Part shown: positions 44,707 through 55,387 of the stretch, in pieces
Layout: each line of letters starts with the position of its first letter
Numbering within the stretch: position 1 is the stretch's first letter
Assembly (NCBI GenBank): GCA_036874045.1
Contig: CM072344.1
Location: 11,690,501 to 11,754,500, forward strand
Direction: 5' to 3'
Source: Cymodocea nodosa
Taxonomy: Eukaryota; Streptophyta; Magnoliopsida; Alismatales; Cymodoceaceae
DNA length: 64,000 nt
Translations under genes and position numbers: made by a program
Notes under the pieces: generated by a model
What the model was told of the DNA's origin: nothing
Seen by the model: the letters and a program-made list of their open reading frames with translations, nothing else
The model's database searches: none

Positions 44707-47700
44707 ATGATTGAGAATATGGCATATGCTTATGCTCAAAGATTTCTGAAACCTGTAGTTAGCATATGTGAATTCTGCAATTTTGAAGGTCATGACATTT
44801 CTGACTGTTTGAAACTGAGATGTTTACAGATGGTTAGATCCCATGAACAACAAATGAATTATCCTCAATATAATAGAGCCGAGTATGAGAATCATATAGT
44901 TTACCCAACTGATGGTCAGTATAGAATGTGTAATATGTTGAGAGACACGGAAGTTTGGGATAGGTATGACAAACTAGAGCGTAGTATAGAGCTAAACCTG
45001 GACAAACTAGAATACTTTATGTGTCAGCAACAAGAAGTCAACCAATTAAACTATAAGAAATCATATTCAGAACCAAAAAAGGATATAATTTACGAAACTG
45101 AAAAAACCATAATGAAAATTGATCAAAAATTGAATGCAATGAGATTAGATGATCTAGAAAGAAAACTAAAAGCATTAGATGAATATACAATGAAAATACA
45201 AGTTATGCAATAGGACAATGAAAATTATAATGTTATAAACCTACATAATTTGCAAAATATACAGCAAACAGAAAATATTAATGCAAGAGAATTTAAAGAA
45301 TGCACTTTAAAACTAAAAACAATTGAAGATCATAATCACGAAAATGATATACAAAAACATCATGAGAGTAACGAAAATCTGGAAGATGTTTGTGTAACAT
45401 TAAGATCTGGAACTGATATACCATCAAGAACTCAAAATGAAAATAATATGAAAGTGGATAAGAGTAAAAATCAAAATGATAATAAAAATGTAATAGCTAA
45501 AAATCTAGAAATCACTAAAGAACAATCTGAATCTACTAAGGAAACTAAAAATGATCAAACAAATCAAACGAAAAAAAAAGAATCTTTTAAATTACAATCT
45601 TTAGCACCCTATCCTGAATGATTACAACAAAAAATACCTAAAAAACAAGAAAAAATCAGAGAAATTTTTGAAAAAGTACAAGTTAACATTCCTTTGTTAA
45701 ATCTGTTGCAGAAAATGCCACCTTGTGCTAAATTTCTAAAGCATTGGTGTACTAAGAAAAGAGAGTGAAAAGTTCTTAGAAAGGTCTTTTTAGCTGAGCA
45801 AAGTAGTTCCCTATTTCTGCCACAAATTCCTAAAAAGTTATCTAATCTTGGAATCCCTATTATATCATGCACCATAGGAAATACCATTCTAGAAAGAACC
45901 TTAATAGACTTAGGTGCAAGTATAAATGTTATGCCAAGTGATATATTTGCATCCTTAGGATTAAAAGGCTTAATTCCTATTAGTACGATCATTCAATTAG
46001 CTAATAGAAGTATAAGATACCCTAGAGGAAAAATAGAAGATGTCTTAATTAAAATAAAAAACTTTATATATCCTATTGATAATGTAATTTTGGATTCCCA
46101 ACAAATTAAGCATAAAAATAGTGATACATCTTTAATTTTGGGAAGGCCATTTTTAGCAACATCAGGGGCTGTTATAAATTGTAAGATTGGAGTAATGAAG
46201 TTAGCATATGGTAATGATGATACTCAATTAAATATTTTCAAACCAGAAAGGTTTGAGGAGTTAGAAATGTCCTTGCATACCATAGACTTTTTAGAGGATG
46301 AAGAAGATATGTTAGAAGATGTGATTCAAAAAGAATTAAATAGGCAAATCAATTCTGAAACTTTAAAGGAAAGTGAAAACATAAACATAGAAGGAGATCT
46401 AGAAGAAATTAATTTAGAAAATGATGATGTTCAATTAGGAGCTCTAGCTTCTGATGGGCAGCATTTAGAATTAAAACTTTTACCTTCTGAATTAACCTAT
46501 ATATTTCTGGAAGATAAACGAACCTGTCCAATCATTATTGCTTCAGATTTAAAAGAGGATCAAATAGCTAAATTAAAAGATGTAGTAAAAAGTTATAAAG
46601 AAGCAATAGGATGGACTATGATTGATATAAAAGGGTTAAGTTCAACTTTATGTTGTCACCACATATATTTAGAAGAGAATGCTAAACCTGTTATAATTCC
46701 TGAGAGGAGATTAAATCCAAACCTTAAAGAAGTAGTCAAGAAGGAAATAGTGAAATGGTTAGATAATGACATAATTTATCTGATTTCTGATAGCTCGTGG
46801 GTTAGTCCAATCCATGTAGTTCCCAAGAAATCAGGATTAACATTTATTAGGAATGAAAGTTAAGACTTAATACCTACTAGAATTCAATCAAGCTGGAGAG
46901 TATGTATAGACTATAGAAAGCTGAATGCTGTGACTAGGAAAGATCATTTCCCCTTACCTTTTATAGATCAAATGCTGGAAAGATTAGCAGGGCAAGAATA
47001 TTTTTGTTTCCTAGACAGGTATTCAGGTTATAATCAAATTCCAGTAGCATTAGAGGATCAAGAGAAAATAACTTTCACCTGTCCTAATGGAACTTATGCT
47101 TTTAAAAGAATGCCATTCGGATTATGCGATGCACCAGCTACCTTTCAAAGGTGTATGCAAGGCATATTTACTGAAATGACTGAAGATTTTTTAGAAATAT
47201 TTATGGATGATTTTACTGTATATGGAAACTCATATGAAGTCTTTTTAAAAAATTTAGACCTAATATTAAAACGCTGTGTGAAAAAAAATCTGGTGTTAAA
47301 TTGGGAAAAATGTCACTTCATGGTTAAACAAGGAATAGTCTTAGGACATGTTGTTTCTAAGAAAGGGTTGGAAGTAGATAAAGCTAAAATTGAAGTAATT
47401 TCTAATCTACCAAAACCTAAATTAGTAAAAAATATTAGATCATTTTTAGGACATGCTGGTTTTTATAGAAGATTTATTAAAGACTTTAGCAAGATAGCTA
47501 GACCCTTAACTAATCTATTAAAAGATGTCCCATTTAACTTTGATAAAAATTGCAAGGAAGCATTTTTCAGACTTAAGACTAGCTTAATTTCAACTCCTAT
47601 AATTCAAGCACCTAATTGGAATCATCCATTTGAATTAATGTGTGATGCTTCTGATTTTGCTGTAGGAGCAATGTTAGGACAGAAGATAGAAAAATCTCCT

Positions 47701-49362
47701 AGAGTGATTCATTATGCAAGAAAAACCTTAAATGATGCTTAAGTTAATTACACAACTACTAAAAAAGAACTATTAGCTGTTGTGTTTACTTTAGAAAAGT
47801 TTAGATTATATCTGATTGGAGCTAAAGTAATAGTATACACGGATCATTCAACTCTAAAACATCTAATAAAGAAAAAAGAGACTAAACCTAGATTGATCCG
47901 ATGGATATTATTATTACGAGAATTTGATCTAGAAATTAAAGATAAAAAAGGTTGTGAGAATGTAGTAGCAGATCATTTATCAAGATTACAAATAGAAAAA
48001 TCAAATATTGAAATTAAGGATAATTTTCCTGATGAACAATTAATGACCATCAACACAATACCTTGGTATGCAAATATAGTTAATTACTTAGTAACTAGTT
48101 TAACACCTAAGGATTGGAATAGACAAGATAAGAAATTGTTTTTCTCAAGAGTAAAATATTACTATTGGGAAGACCCATACTTATTTAAGAAATGTCCTGA
48201 TCTGGTTTTAAGGAGGTGTATTCCAGAAACTGAATATCAGAGCATATTGTCTTTCTATCATGACCAAGCTTGTGGAGGGCATTTTGGTTCAAGGAAAACT
48301 ACTGCAAAAATTCTACAATGTGGGTTTTATTGGCCAACACTATTCAAAGATGCTCATAAATATTGCTTAAGTTGTTTAAGATGTCAACAAATAGGAAGAA
48401 TATCAAAGAGGAATATGATGCCTCTTAATCCTATTGTTGAGGTTGAAATCTTTGATGTGTGGGGAATAGATTTTATGGGTCCATTTCCTATGTCTAATCA
48501 ATTTAATTACATATTGTTGGGGGTGGATTATGTATCTAAATGGATAGAAGCTATTCCTACAAAAACTAATGACAATAAAGTGGTAATACAATTTATAAGA
48601 AACAATATATTTGCCAGATTTGGAATACCTAAAGCTATTATCAATGATAGAGGAACTCATTTCTGTAATAGAAGTTTTGAAGCCTTAATGAAGAAATATG
48701 GAGTAAACCACAAAATTGCAACATCATATCATCCGCAAACAAGTGGACAAGTAGAAAGTGCTAACAAACAAATTAAGTTAATCTTAGAAAAAGTAGTAAA
48801 TCCTACTAGAATAGATTGGGCTAATAGATTGATAGATGCACTTTGGGCTTATAAAACTGCTTATAAGACAAGCTTAGGTATGTCACCTTTTAGGCTAGTA
48901 TATGGAAAAAGTTGTCATTTACCTGCTAAAATAGAACATAAAGCTTATTGGGCATTAAAAACTCTGAACACTAATTTAAATCAAGCTGCTGAAAATAGAA
49001 AAATGTAATTAATTGAATTAGAAGAATTTAGAAATGAAGCTTATTTGAAGACTGTAAGAGAAAAAGATAACATGAAATTCTAGCATGATAAGAAAATTAT
49101 TCCAAAAAGCTTTGAAATCGGACAAGAAGTATATTTTTATATGGCTAGACTCCATAACCATCTAGGAAAATTAAGATCTAGATGGGCAAGACCTTACATA
49201 ATTCAAAATATTTATCCCTATGGAGCTATTGAAATTGAAAATCTTAAAAATCAGAATATATTTAAAGTAAATGGACAAAGACTTAGACCTATTCTGAAAA
49301 CACCAAAAAGCTCCTTTGGAATTATAGAAGTCAGAGTAGAGGACTACTCGAGCTTTACTTAG
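44707..49362 (+). pseudogene. Gypsy (Athila-type) 5' polyprotein: zinc knuckle, protease, RT, RNase H, integrase; no capsid
   Basis: One frame of 1552 codons from ATG 44707. Order: CCHC zinc knuckle CEFCNFEGHDISDC (44767-44808), charged linker, protease LIDLGASINVMPSDIF (Asp codon 45907), RT with YRKLNAVTRKDHFPLP and the active site FMDD (47200-47211), RNase H FELMCDASDFAVGAMLG and [11 protein letters not shown]. Integrase follows, with HHCC remnants and catalytic D (48469), D (48646), E (48754), a D-35-E spacing. It ends in DYSSFT and TAG. Seven stops: TAG 45211, TGA 45619, TGA 45766, TAA 46861, TAA 47740, TAA 49006, TAG 49078. For four of these a paralog or the family pattern shows CAA, CAG or CGA. 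Only about 105 bp separate the primer site from the ATG, so the capsid is absent by design of the family, not hidden. It codes for everything needed to copy and insert the element except the shell. Confidence 0.9.
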
Positions 49363-49946
49363 TAAGAAATCAGTTTTTATGTTTATATAAAAAAAAAAAA
49401 ACACACACACACACACATTAAAAAAAAATATATATATATAAAATATAAAAATCATTACGGTTCAACCGATCGGATCCATCGGTATGACCGGAACATAAAA
49501 AAATATGTATATTAATTTTTATAAGAAAGAAAATGTTGGTTTTACCGAAACATAGTATCAGTTCAATCAGAAAAAAAATTAGGTCTGACCAAAACATGGT
49601 ATCGGTTAAACCGGTAAAAAAATAGAAAAACTATTATCTGTAGTATTTTTTTATATCTGTTTGTACGGGAAGTCCATTGAGTTATGCCTAACTCAACGAG
49701 CTTACTTTGTTGAGTCTTGAGTTAGTCAACGAGCTTATTCCGTTGAGTTACAGATAACTCAACGGAGTACTGTAGCTAAGACCACAGATGAGATAGTAAT
49801 AGTTGGTTCGGGAAATGACCCGATTACTCGCCTAAACTTAGGGCTTATTTAAACTAAAACCTAGGGTTTTGGGGGCATTATCCGAAAAATCATTTAGAAT
49901 CTAGAATAGTAGAAATTAAAGCGATTCCGTACTGTTGTGTAACTCC
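49363..49946 (+). other. Spacer between integrase and ORF3, with AC/AT repeats and perfect hairpin
   Basis: (AC)n and (AT)n runs at about 49398-49440. Repeated GGTTCAACCGATCGG / TATCGGTTAAACCGG-like text at 49458-49615. A perfect inverted repeat CGTTGAGTTA (49741-49750) - CAGA - TAACTCAACG (49755-49764). No gene is seen. Confidence 0.7.
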
Positions 49947-52185
49947 ATGATGAGGAAGATGACACTTGAGTTTTGGGAAGAGGCTGTTAACACATCAGAA
50001 TTTCTGAAGGAATCAGAAGAATGGCACACACGACAAAAGATCAAAAATACGAAAAGAGAGAAAGAGCTACAGAAGGTAGAATCGGAACTTTTCAATTTCA
50101 AAAGAGATTTAGTAGATTTGGGTATACAAATACCTCATATAATGGAAACACGAATCAGAGTAGCAATGGAAATTGCTGTAAGCAAGGAAAGAAAAATTAG
50201 GCCAAGTAACGAAGTTGCCCTAGAATTAATCCAACGTAAGTCCCAACTCTGGTTCAAAAGTTGAATCTGTAGACGAGCTAAATAGGCGATCTAGGAGCAA
50301 GAAAGGAAAGAAAATGAAGAAGAAGCAATTGAAGAATGGGAGGAACCAACTATTGAAAGACCTGTTCCTGAGGAATAGCAGTCAGGACCTCTAGTTCAGC
50401 CAACAAAGCCATTGCCACGATTAACATTTGTTTGTTCGAGAACTGATGAAGAAGAGAAAGAATTTACTAGCTTGGTCAAAACAGCAAGAAACCAAGGTGA
50501 TACTCAAGAAATAGCTACAGCTAAGGCACATATTTTATATGATGCCATTAAGAGAAGAAGGGCCGAAGAAAAGTTGAGGGCCCAGTATAGAATAAAGGTT
50601 GAACAGCATCAAGCAGCAGCTAAATCAAGTGCTGCAAGAGAAGTTGAGGTTGGTCCTTTGAGACCAGTAATTATAGAGAGAATTAAATAGGAAGAGCCAG
50701 TACCTATGGCTCGAAGGCTTGTAGAGCCTACTTTTGTAGATTTAATTTCAAAAAAAGAAGAGGAAGAATAGGCACAATTAATCAGAAAAAGGAAAGGAAA
50801 AGAGATAGTGTCTGACTATCAAAAAGAGATTAAATCTGAGATACCAATGTCAACAGGGCTTGTGGAGCCAATTTTTATAAATCTGCTATCCGATTCAGAG
50901 GAGGAGCAGGAGCTGTAGCAGCATGAACAAAGACAAGAAGAAAAATAGGTTGAAATTAATCTGCAGCCTGTACAAGAAGAAAGAATAGAAATTAGGGCTG
51001 AAACTGAATTGCCCGTGACTCTATCCCAATTTGTTACAGAATCAAAAAGAATAGTGACAGAGCAGATTGGTAGTCAGGAGGACGAAGAAAGAGTAGAAAA
51101 TGAAGAGGCTAAAAGAAGCCATTTGGACAAAAATAACTTTATAGATTCCACTGAAGAGCAAGAAACTCTTCAGCAATTTATGGAAAGAATTCAAGACATA
51201 GTGGAGAGTTCTACCGACTCCCCACCACAGACAGAAATAGAAACAAAAATTCAGGAATCTGTAGAGAATGTTTAGATGAAGCCTATAGTAGAGGAAGATC
51301 AAGAACAAACCCCTCTGGAACAACAAAGTAACATTCCTGATCCGACTGAAACAATAGTTTTGAATGAAGTACATTTTGGAGTCAGGAAGCTTATATCAAA
51401 TATCAAGAGATTAGGGGTTATGATATTATTTACAGTAGACTTGTAAATTGGGATGGAATGCAAGAAATCAAAGATTTATTTGAATTCCAAGGTCTACTAA
51501 AGTTTATTTCTCAAGAGAGAAGGCATGCAGTATATGAGAATTTAGTGCCCTATTTTTATGCAAATTTAAGAGAAGGAGAAGGAGGATTAATTTCCAATGT
51601 GGAGGAAGTTGATGTACAGATAACACCAGAGCTTCTCCACAACATTTTAGATTGAAGAATGAAGGACAGGAAATATTAGAAAGTACAACTACTGTTGAAT
51701 GGACAGAATAGGAAATCAAGGACAGTTTGGTTATCAATCCTAGTATGCCTTTATTAAACAGATTGAAGCATTTAAATGGTAAAGCACACATGGTAGCCAA
51801 CATTTTAATTAAGAATGTCTATCAACGACAAGGCCATGACATAGAACTAAGTCAATTTGTCAAATGGGCCACGTTTGTAGTTGTAAATAGAATTCAAATA
51901 AATTGGTTTGTAGTTTTTATCTCCAAGCTGAGAACAGTAAAGAAGAAATTGTTTTATGGAGATTTGATTCCACTGCTGATGGTGGATTGTATTGATTTCA
52001 CGAAATGGACATAAAAAAGAATCAGATCAAGAACCATTTTAGTGAAAGAATACAGAAATTTTATAGCTGCAGAGATAGTTGTACCTTCTAGAGGAATTAC
52101 AAGAGCAGTAGAAAGAATTAATCAATTAGAACTTCAATTAGAAAAACTCCAAAAGGAAGTAGATGAACTTAGGAATAGAGACTAA
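49947..52185 (+). pseudogene. Gypsy ORF3 (copy at 50 kb, best preserved N-terminus)
   Basis: From ATG 49947 (MMRKMTLEFWEEAVNTSEFL) to TAA 52183-52185, about 745 codons. N-terminal helical region, an acidic Glu/Gln-rich middle, then the plant transposon-type domain: GLLKFISQERRHAVYENLVP, FYANLREGEGGLISNVEE, HMVANILIKNVYQRQGHDIE, FVKWATFVVVNRIQINW. Then a leucine-zipper tail. Stops at Gln, Trp or Arg positions (for example TGA 50262, TAG 50688, TAG near 51274); one frameshift near 51390-51400. It sits 3' of integrase, as in the other gypsy copies. Role unknown; the zipper suggests self-association. Confidence 0.8.
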
Positions 52186-53103
52186 ATTGTATTGTTCGTC
52201 TACTTGTATATAATTGTATGAAAAATATCTGAATTAATTATAATGTAAATTGATTCATATTAATGAATATAATTTTTCAGATGGACTTTTCATACGTGTT
52301 TTGAATGTGAAGTGAATGGAATATATTGAATGTTATATAATTTGTGGAACTTTATGAATGAATGTTTAAAAATGCTTAAAAATTTCTACATGTTGCAAGG
52401 TAAAATGTAAATTCTGCATAACATACAATGACCTGCAAGTTAAATCTTTATATAATGTTCAAATTTAAATGAATTTTGATTAGAATGATGCATTAATGAC
52501 ATAGATTTAACTTTATTTCAGTTAGCAGAATAAAAAAAAAAAAAATAGAGAAGTACTTACGAGGAGTAAAACTTAGAAGTTGCTAAGTGTTAACTCAACG
52601 AAGTAAGTCCGTTGAGTTAAACTTAACTCCACGAGGTCAGTAATATAATATAAGGTCACTCCGTTGAGTTATCTGTAACTTAACGAAGTTTGTCTGTGGA
52701 GTTAGCAACAGTAACCGACATTATTCCGTTGAGTTATCTGTAACTCAACGAGGTTAGTTCGTGGATTAAGCAGAACAGTTATTCTTTTAACCACGAACGA
52801 AACTTCATCGGTTTAGCGGTTACCAAAAATTTGAAATTAGTAGCGGTACACGTACCCATTAAAACAGGAACCACGATGCACGTTGCAAGACACGTTCTTG
52901 CAACGACATTTATTCACTTTATAGATGTACATTATATATATAAATCAGAATGTTATTTACGAGTTACCAACACTTTTAATAGAAAGGTGAATGTGTTGGA
53001 GGAATCGGAAGGAGAAGTAGCTGATTCAACTTCATCAGACAACAAATATTTATTGAATGGAAAGCTTCAGACTAGTATGTAATTAATCATCTGTTATTTA
53101 TTT
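52186..53103 (+). promoter_or_regulatory. Spacer before the capsid ORF, with hairpins and TATA-like box
   Basis: Arm pairs at 52661-52688 and a perfect CGTTGAGTTA (52727-52736) - TCTG - TAACTCAACG (52741-52750). TATATATATAAAT at 52933-52945 lies about 170 bp before ATG 53104, matching the other two copies. An A-rich run is near 52530. No gene is seen. Confidence 0.55.
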
Positions 53104-53511
53104 ATGAGCACATGGACCTGTTCTCTAAGTACTAATCCATTAGTAAGAACACCTACCCAAGAATTTTCATCACAGAGGAGTATTGAAAAATTTTCTAAAC
53201 TGAACTTTAACGAAACTCTTTGGGGTGTAGCTAACCTTTCTTTAAAAGAGAACGTAGAAATGGTTGTTCCAGTAGAAAAACCATTAGGAGAAATTCTGTA
53301 TCCGGAATTAGTGGATGAACCTTCATGTATTCGATTGCCAAACTTTGAGGGAGATAGGTTTGAACTGAAATCTAATTATATTAGTCAATTGCCACATTTT
53401 CATGGATTAGAAAGAGAGGATGCCTATTATTTCCTTAGAGAATTTAATGAAGTTTGTCAAATGATGAAAATGCCGAACATGAGTATAGATGCTATTAAAC
53501 TTAGATATAAA
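53104..53511 (+). pseudogene. Gag capsid N-terminal part, cut off by Sirevirus LTR end
   Basis: From ATG 53104 (MSTWTCSLSTNP), with no stop for about 135 codons: GVANLSLKENVEMVVPVEKP, RLPNFEGDRFELKSNYISQL, YYFLREFNEVCQMMKMPNMS, then IKLRY, where the frame runs into the LTR end. This is the cleanest copy of the capsid N-terminus and supports the ATG chosen for the 4884 and 21998 copies. The rest of the capsid and the F-box part are missing here. Confidence 0.85.
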
Positions 53512-53553
53512 AGACACAATTCACCCCCCTCTTGTGATACAGACGATCCTACA
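53512..53553 (+). mobile_element. SIRE-A 5' LTR stub (last ~42 bp)
   Basis: AGACACAATTCACCCCCCTC ... CGATCCTACA ends at 53553 and matches LTR ends at 3558, 13078 and 17523. More than 1.1 kb of LTR is lost. At the junction the gypsy capsid and the LTR both carry AAAGACACAA, which may have guided the join. Confidence 0.85.
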
Positions 53554-53690
53554 ACTGGTATCAGAGCCTCTGTTTTTCACTTATTTACTACCCTCTCCTA
53601 CAATTGGTATCAGAGCCTCTATTTTTCACTTATTTACTACCCTTTGCTACAACTAGTATTAGTGCACTTAAACTATTTAAAGCATCCGAA
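53549..53690 (+). repeat. 49-bp tandem repeat carrying the tRNA-iMet primer binding site
   Basis: TGGTATCAGAGC at 53556-53567 and again at 53605-53616; a decayed third unit (TAGTATTAGTGC) starts at 53654. The unit includes the last bases of the LTR (CCTACAA) and CACTTATTTACTACCCT. Spacing is exactly 49 bp each time. Confidence 0.85.
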
Positions 53691-53755
53691 AAGCCTTCAA
53701 TTCTTTATTTAGGAATCGGTTTTTCTTGTCATTTACTTCGGATCATCTGTTTAAA

Positions 53756-55387
53756 ATGGACAATTCTGAAATCTTAGTTATGACTGAAGGACAGACCACT
53801 AATCGTCATCCTATGTTCGAAGGTAGCAGTTATGGCTACTGGAAATATAAGATGAAAGTATTCTTTCAGTCAATGGATTTCAAATTATGGCACATAATTA
53901 GCAATCCTATAGTGTTAGTTACGACTCCATATGATACTTGGACTTTTGATGAAAAGGAGGGAATGACACTGAATGCTAAAGGTTTAAACATTTTGTTTTG
54001 TGCTTTATCTCATGATCAATTTAATAAAGTTTTTGCATATCAAACTGCATATGAGATATGGCATGCATTAGAAGTTGCCAACGAAGGTACTAATCAAGTC
54101 AAGGAATCTAAGATCAATATGTTAGTACATAAATATGAGCTTTTTAAAATGCACAAAAATGAATGTATCTCTGACATGTTTTCCCATTTTCTTGAGATTG
54201 TAAATTCATTAAAATCTTAAGGCAAGAAATTCGAGGAAAAAGACTTGACAAGAAAGATCCTTAGATCTTTAATTAAAATTTGGGCTCAAAAGACAACATT
54301 TATTGAAGAGTCCAAAGATTTAAATACATATACTCTTGATGATCTCATAGGAAATCTGACAGCCTATGAAGTACAACATTTAGATCCAAAAGGGAAAAAT
54401 CCTAGAAGGGATCTAGCTTTTGAGGTTGATAAAGTCTTAGAAGTCACTAGTGATTCTAACGATGATTTACTGTTGTTGACCAGAAAATTTAGAAATCTGT
54501 TGAAGAAATGCAGGAACTTCAGGTCAGCAAAGACATCTAGAGATATGGAGAAGAAGTCATTCACGAAAGACAAAAGCATATGCTACAAGTGCAATAGGCC
54601 AGGTCACTTTCAAACTGATTGTCCTCTTAACAAAGATAAGAAGAATTCAAGGAGGAATTTCAAGAATAAGAAATTCAGAAAGAGAAGGGTGCTTAAAGTG
54701 ACATGGGATGACTCTTCAGCTTCACAAAGTGAAGAAACAAAGGATTTAACATCAGACAACGAATCCTCATCAACATCAGATTCAGAAGAAAATCTAGCAA
54801 ATGTATGCTTTATGGCAAAATCCAGTGAGGTATCCTTTGATCAAAATGTTAATTTTGATAGTTTTGATGGATTACTTGTTGAATATAATAGACTAGCTAG
54901 AAAATATAAGAAAGTCAAAATAGAAAGAAAGGACACTAGGAAAATGCTAGATGAATCTGAAAATAAGATTGATTTTCTGAACTCTACGTTGAATAAATTT
55001 AAAGAAGACAATCAAAGGCATGCACAAGAAATTTTAAAGTTCACTAACATAGAAAGAAAATTGCATGCTGATTGTGAAAATTTAATTGCTGATAAGAAGA
55101 AAATGATCTGTGAAATTGAAAAACTAGAACTGACTATTACTGATTTAAATTCAGAAATTGATGTGTTAAAGATTAAAGTCTACGATCAAAAGGCTATATT
55201 AAGTAAATGGAATAATAGTCAAACTATAACAAATGAACTTAGTAGTAAAATATCAAATGTAGAAAAACATAGTATTGGTTTACCCGATGCATCTTTTGAA
55301 AATTATATACTGCATAATGGTCTGCTAAAAGTAATGTCTTTATTTCCAATACTAAGAATAGTAAGAGAAAAACTATTCCATGTGTGA
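53756..55387 (+). pseudogene. Sirevirus gag (SIRE-A)
   Basis: From ATG 53756 one frame of 544 codons with a single TAA at 54218-54220 (Gln expected). It shows the copia Gag N-terminus (YWKYKMKVFFQSMDFKLW, AYEIWHALEV), the Gag core (TRKILRSLIKIWAQK), a zinc knuckle CYKCNRPGHFQTDC (54581-54623), then the Sirevirus-type segment VTWDDSSASQSEE ... NVCFMAKSS and a long coiled coil to about 55250. The frame is lost near 55330 by a small deletion; the last ~20 residues are out of frame. The long coiled-coil tail is typical for Sirevirus Gag. Confidence 0.9.

Noticed and set aside
53556..53616. tRNA genes, because of tRNA-like matches
   Set aside because: Only the 12-18 bases complementary to tRNA 3' ends are present, directly after LTR ends; they are primer sites.
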